Shown here: positions 14,509 to 17,698 of the stretch, in pieces
How the letters are laid out: each line of letters starts with the position of its first letter
How positions within the stretch are numbered: the stretch's first letter is position 1
Assembly (NCBI GenBank): GCA_965214525.1
Contig: CBDCCB010000005.1
Span: 1 to 17,698, forward strand
DNA length: 17,698 nt
Direction: 5' to 3'
DNA from: Qipengyuania_B sp965214525
Lineage (GTDB): Bacteria; Pseudomonadota; Alphaproteobacteria; Sphingomonadales; Sphingomonadaceae
Program-made: the position numbers and the translations under genes
The notes under the pieces: generated by a model
Seen by the model: only the letters and a program-made list of their open reading frames with translations
What the model was told of the DNA's origin: nothing
Database searches by the model: none

Positions 14509-15600
14509 ATGCTGACCACCGCGACCAATAGTCTTCGCCTGACCGACCCGCTACCGCTGGATAGCGGCCAGACGTTGTGCAACGTGAACATCGCCTATCA
14601 AACCTATGGCGATCTGGCGGCGGACCGATCCAATGCGATCCTGATTTGCCACGCGCTGACCGGTGACCAGTATGTCGCCAGCACCCATCCCGCGACCGGT
14701 AAAGCGGGGTGGTGGGCGCGGATGGTAGGGCCAGGGTTGCCCATCGATACCAACCGCTATCACGTCGTGTGTGCCAACGTGATCGGCAGTTGCATGGGCT
14801 CGACCGGACCGGCGAGCATGGCCGAGAACGGCCAGCCTCATGCGATGCGCTTCCCCGTTCTCACTATTCGCGACATGGTCCGTGGACTGGTCGCAATGCT
14901 GGATGCGCTGGGGATCGCGCGGCTTCACGCAGTCGTCGGCGGATCGATGGGCGGCATGCAGGCCTTGAGCCTTGCCGCCAATTTCCCGGACCGGACGGCG
15001 CGGATGCTTGCCATCGCGACCACTGCCCGCCATTCGGCGCAGAACATCGCCTTCCACGAGGTCGGCCGGCGGGCGATCATGGCCGATCCCAATTGGCAGG
15101 GAGGAGACTACTACGATGGGGAAGCGCCATCGGCGGGACTGTCCGTTGCGCGGATGGCGGCGCATATCACCTACCTTTCAGAAGACGGGCTGACGCGCAA
15201 ATTTGGCCGCAGGCTGCAAGACAGACAATCCAAGAGCTTTGGTTTCGATGCCGATTTTCAGGTGGAATCCTACCTGCGCTACCAGGGCAGCGGTTTCACG
15301 CAGCGTTTCGATGCGAACAGCTATCTCTATATCACCCGGGCAATGGATTATTTCGACCTGGCCGAGGAACATGGCGGCCTGCTCGCCGACGCATTCGCCC
15401 AATCGACGGCGCGCTTCTGTCTCGTCAGTTTCGACAGCGACTGGTTGTATCCGAGCGCCGAAAGCCGCCATGTCGTCCATGCCCTGAATGCCGCCGGGGC
15501 GCCGGTGAGCTTCGTGGAACTGTCTGCGCCATACGGCCACGACAGCTTCCTGCTGGATGTCCCGGCGCTGGACCGGGTAGTGGGCGGGTTCATCGGATGA
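14509..15600 (+). CDS. metX: Homoserine O-acyltransferase MetX
   Basis: 363 residues, an alpha/beta-fold homoserine O-acetyl- or O-succinyltransferase. It activates homoserine with an acyl-CoA for methionine synthesis in the cytoplasm. Family motifs seen are LICHALTGDQYVAS, NVIGSCMGSTGPAS and the nucleophile elbow VVGGSMGGMQAL with Ser146. Later come Asp311 in SFDSDWLYP and His344 in YGHDSFLLD, completing the triad with the spacing of other MetX enzymes. Acetyl versus succinyl specificity cannot be settled by eye. ATG 14509 is chosen because the conserved LRLTDPLPLDSGQTL begins a few residues later; the frame is open back to 14398, where it would overlap hisC. The ribosome site (GGCGGGAA) is weak. 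The last codon overlaps metW by 4 bases. Confidence 0.94.
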   Translation: MLTTATNSLRLTDPLPLDSGQTLCNVNIAYQTYGDLAADRSNAILICHALTGDQYVASTHPATGKAGWWARMVGPGLPIDTNRYHVVCANVIGSCMGSTGPASMAENGQPHAMRFPVLTIRDMVRGLVAMLDALGIARLHAVVGGSMGGMQALSLAANFPDRTARMLAIATTARHSAQNIAFHEVGRRAIMADPNWQGGDYYDGEAPSAGLSVARMAAHITYLSEDGLTRKFGRRLQDRQSKSFGFDADFQVESYLRYQGSGFTQRFDANSYLYITRAMDYFDLAEEHGGLLADAFAQSTARFCLVSFDSDWLYPSAESRHVVHALNAAGAPVSFVELSAPYGHDSFLLDVPALDRVVGGFIG

Positions 15601-16211
15601 CGGTCGCGCCCCCGGGACTTGGAGGGAGATTGCGCCCCGATCTTGCCGTGATCGCCAACGCCATCCGTCCGCAAAGCCGTGTGCTGGATATTGGTTGCGG
15701 CGATGGCGCGCTTTTGGCGGCGCTGCGCGATACCAAGGGCGTGGATGCGCGTGGGATGGAGATCGATGCGGAATGCGTCGAACGCTGTGTCGCGCAAGGA
15801 TTGTCCGTGGTGCAGGGCGATGCTGATCGCGATCTGGCGAACTATCCCGACAAGGCGTTCGATTATGCCGTGCTGAGCCAGACATTGCAGACTGCGGAAC
15901 GGCCCGATCTGATGCTGGATGCGTTACTGAGGGTCGGGAGGCAGGCGTTTGTCAGCTTCCCGAACTTTGCCCATTGGCGCACGCGGGCGGCGCTGATGTT
16001 TGGCGGACGCATGCCGGTGACACAGGCGTTACCCGTCAGCTGGTACGCCACCCAGAACATCCATCACGTCACCGTGGACGATTTCCGCGAACTGGCGCGT
16101 AGCAAGGCGGCGCGGATCGAACGCGAATGGTTTTTCGCGCAGGATCGGCTGTCAGGTTCGATCGGGGCGAACTGGCGCAGCGAATTCGCAGTATTTCTGC
16201 TCAGCCGATAA
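15597..16211 (+). CDS. metW: Methionine biosynthesis protein MetW
   Basis: 204 residues, a class I SAM-methyltransferase-like fold. Motif I is VLDIGCGDGALLAAL (29-43), then DARGMEID, the AVLSQTLQ strand, the MetW signature FVSFPNFAHWRTR and NIHHVTVDDFREL near the C-terminus. MetW is encoded next to MetX in many proteobacteria. It is reported to be needed for, or to stimulate, homoserine acyltransferase activity in several of them, so a MetX-MetW complex is the likely working unit; a methyl transfer reaction is not established. The start ATG overlaps the metX stop (ATGA), indicating translational coupling and a fixed ratio of the two proteins. Confidence 0.93.
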   Translation: MTVAPPGLGGRLRPDLAVIANAIRPQSRVLDIGCGDGALLAALRDTKGVDARGMEIDAECVERCVAQGLSVVQGDADRDLANYPDKAFDYAVLSQTLQTAERPDLMLDALLRVGRQAFVSFPNFAHWRTRAALMFGGRMPVTQALPVSWYATQNIHHVTVDDFRELARSKAARIEREWFFAQDRLSGSIGANWRSEFAVFLLSR

Positions 16212-16240
16212 GGGGCGCTGCCCTGCGCAACACCCCCTTA
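16209..16240. terminator. Bidirectional stem-loop between convergent metW and glyoxalase gene
   Basis: TAAGGGG (16209-16215, starting at the metW stop codon) pairs with CCCCTTA (16234-16240), and an inner CGC/GCG pair extends the stem. It lies exactly between the two convergent stop codons and is symmetric, so it could end transcripts from both sides. There is no true T run, so rho-independent function is uncertain. Confidence 0.5.
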
Positions 16241-16245
16241 CCGGT

Positions 16246-16626
16246 TCAGCCGGGCCGGTGCATCGCACACACCTTGTTGCCCGCGGGATCGCGCAGGTAA
16301 GCAAGATACAGCTTCATCCCGGCACCTTCACGGATGCCCGGCGGATCTTCGATCTCTTTGCCGCCATTGGCCTTGCCCGCCTCGTGCCAAGCATCGGCCT
16401 GCTCCTCGCTCGACGCGGCAAAGCCGATCGTGGAGCCGTTGCCACAGCTCGCCGGTCCGCCGTCGATCGGCTTGCTCAGCAGAAAGATGCCGCCATCGTG
16501 CATATAGACGACGCGGCCTTTTGGATCGACGGAGCCTTCGCGTCCGCCCAACGCCTTGAAGCAAGCGTCGTAGAACTTCTTCGAAGCGTCGATGTCGTCG
16601 GCGCCGAGCATAACATGGCTGAACAT
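16246..16626 (-). CDS. Glyoxalase/VOC-family protein
   Basis: 126 residues, a single vicinal-oxygen-chelate domain of two beta-alpha-beta-beta-beta units. The start MFSHVMLGADDIDASKKFYDA, the DGGIFLLSKPIDG strand, NGSTIGFAA, and the C-terminal YLAYLRDPAGNKVCAM are typical of the stand-alone glyoxalase/bleomycin-resistance/dioxygenase-like proteins widespread in alphaproteobacteria. The substrate is unknown, and glyoxalase I activity should not be assumed. The start at 16626 is chosen because AAGGA lies at a good distance (5-6 bases) and the domain begins at once; the upstream ATG at 16632 and the open frame to 16686 add only non-conserved residues. It is convergent with metW. Confidence 0.88.
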   Translation of the reverse strand: MFSHVMLGADDIDASKKFYDACFKALGGREGSVDPKGRVVYMHDGGIFLLSKPIDGGPASCGNGSTIGFAASSEEQADAWHEAGKANGGKEIEDPPGIREGAGMKLYLAYLRDPAGNKVCAMHRPG

Positions 16627-16737
16627 AAGCATCCTTTCGCATATTGTAGTTGCCGTCGCGGTAAGCGGTAACGGCGGGAGGGGCAAGGGTCAGCCCGGTC
16701 GCGTGCGGTTCAGCCATGACCCTATATGGGGATCGAC

Positions 16738-17085
16738 ATGATGAAGCTGATGACCATGTTCGCAATGTTCGTTAGCGGTGCGCTAGCGCCCGCTTTGCCG
16801 CCGCTGACGTTGGAACAACGCACCGCCTTGCGCTGTTCCGCCGCGTTTTCCTGGGTCGCGCTGGCGCAACGGGACGGGAATGCCACGCAATATCCGCCGC
16901 TGGAGGAACGGGGGCGAGAATACGCCGTGCGTGCAATGGCCAAGATCATGGATGATACCGGCGCCGATCGCGCTGCCATTACAGCGCTGGCACAAAACGA
17001 AGCGCGCTTGCTGCTTGGCAAAGCAGGCGAGGTGGAACAGGCGATGCCACCCTGCCTGGCGTTGCTGGAGCGGGCGGGATTGTAA
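16738..17085 (+). CDS. Small exported-looking protein of unknown function
   Basis: 115 residues; I do not recognise a named family. The N-terminus (MMKLMTMFAMFVSGALAPA) looks like a signal peptide, possibly cut after ALA. The rest is helical, with LTLEQRTALRCSAAFSWVALAQ, a middle REYAVRAMAKIMDD and a C-terminal MPPCLALLERAGL. The two cysteines, one near each end of the mature part, could form a disulfide in the periplasm. ATG 16738 is preferred to 16726: a CTATAT box (16722-16727) covers the earlier ATG and could be the -10 element, and GGGGA lies 5 bases before 16738. It precedes the glutathione S-transferase gene on the same strand. Confidence 0.65.
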   Translation: MMKLMTMFAMFVSGALAPALPPLTLEQRTALRCSAAFSWVALAQRDGNATQYPPLEERGREYAVRAMAKIMDDTGADRAAITALAQNEARLLLGKAGEVEQAMPPCLALLERAGL

Positions 17086-17130
17086 AGCTGTAGACCGGAT
17101 GCCTCCCTTCGGGCATGGTAAATGCCAGCA

Positions 17131-17698
17131 ATGTGGCAGCTTTATCAATTTCCACTGTGTCCGTTCAGCCGCAAAGTACGTCTGTTGCTGGGCGAGAAGC
17201 AGATTGCCTACGAATTGGTGCAGGAAATCCCCTGGGAGGGGCGAGACGAATTGTGGGCGCTGAACCCGGCGGGGCGGACGCCGGTGCTGCGTCTTCCTTC
17301 TCGCGATCTGACCCTGTGCGACAGCCGCGCAATCTGCGAATACCTGGAAGAAACGCAAGAGCGTGCCCCGCTGATCAACGGCACCGCCGCGCAACGTGCG
17401 GAGATCCGCCGCCTGGTCGCCCTGTTCGACGAAAACCTCTATGCCGACGTTACCATGCCATTGCTGCATGAGCGTACGAAGAAACGGCTGGTACTGCGGC
17501 AACCTCCCGATTCCAAGGCTCTGCGTGACGCCATGCGGATGGTGCATGGGCATCTCGACTATATCGACTGGCTGGTCGATAACCGGGCATGGTTGGCCGG
17601 GCCGACCCTTAGCCTTGCCGATCTGGCGGCGGCAGCGCAGATTTCGGTTGCGGACTATCTGGGCGGGATCGACTGGAAGGGGCACGACCAGACCCGCG
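17131..17698 (+). CDS. Glutathione S-transferase family protein (3' end outside window)
   Basis: About 189 residues are visible before the window ends, with the frame still open. The N-terminal thioredoxin-like domain (about 1-77) starts MWQLYQFPLCPFSRKVRLLL, with the CPFS active-site stretch, then NPAGRTPVL (the cis-Pro loop) and LCDSRAICEYLEE, the glutathione-binding Asp-Ser pair. The helical C-terminal domain follows, with the N-capping motif LSLADLAAAAQISV near the end. It should bind glutathione and conjugate or reduce an unknown electrophile in the cytoplasm. ATG 17122 is an alternative start three codons upstream; neither has a clear ribosome site. It lies 45 bases after the small exported protein gene and may share its transcript. 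Confidence 0.9.
   Translation, partial: MWQLYQFPLCPFSRKVRLLLGEKQIAYELVQEIPWEGRDELWALNPAGRTPVLRLPSRDLTLCDSRAICEYLEETQERAPLINGTAAQRAEIRRLVALFDENLYADVTMPLLHERTKKRLVLRQPPDSKALRDAMRMVHGHLDYIDWLVDNRAWLAGPTLSLADLAAAAQISVADYLGGIDWKGHDQTR

Noticed and set aside
1..17698. Mobile elements, CRISPR arrays, toxin-antitoxin or defence genes
   Set aside because: No transposase or integrase motifs, no regularly spaced repeats, no paired small genes of that type and no terminal inverted repeats were found by reading both strands.

Overview
The window looks like the chromosome of a GC-rich alphaproteobacterium, most likely a sphingomonad (Sphingomonadales, for example Sphingomonadaceae or Erythrobacteraceae). 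This rests on gene families and gene order: a zinc-ribbon/DUF3426-type protein divergent from ftsE-ftsX, followed by a YdcF-like protein and a PlsC-like acyltransferase; an overlapping metX-metW pair; and multi-PAS hybrid histidine kinases. The assignment is inferred from familiarity with these families, not from a database search.

Left part (1-6306), accessory in character: the 3' end of a glycosyltransferase-like gene (2-469), a 309-base gap, an alpha/beta hydrolase whose last codons are out of frame (779-1540), a GAF-domain histidine kinase (1783-3018), and a very large hybrid histidine kinase with PAS domains, kinase core and receiver (3051-6306). The hybrid kinase is broken into two overlapping open frames by a cluster of frame changes at about 4740-5000. 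All the frame breaks I could see lie in this part.

Middle (6582-13095), core in character: a minus-strand tRNA-Leu(GAG) and the minus-strand zinc-ribbon membrane protein. A plus-strand run of seven tightly packed genes follows: ftsE, ftsX, ydcF-like, plsC-like, frmA/adhC (glutathione-dependent formaldehyde dehydrogenase), a small cupin, and fghA (S-formylglutathione hydrolase). Neighbours overlap by a few bases or are separated by no more than 3 bases. One transcript could therefore link division-site peptidoglycan control, envelope lipid synthesis and formaldehyde detoxification.

Right part (13342-17698): hisC (minus) and metX-metW (plus) diverge from a very short shared control region. MetX and MetW supply the acylated homoserine used for methionine synthesis. 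metW then meets a convergent glyoxalase-family gene across a stem-loop. Last come a small exported-looking protein of unknown function and the 5' part of a glutathione S-transferase that runs off the window end.

I saw no CRISPR array, insertion sequence, transposase, integrase, phage gene or recognisable defence system. The points most worth a second look are the clustered frame breaks in the hybrid kinase, the division-to-formaldehyde gene run with its embedded cupin, the structured ftsE leader, the in-frame 18-base duplication in ftsX and the compact hisC/metX divergent promoter.
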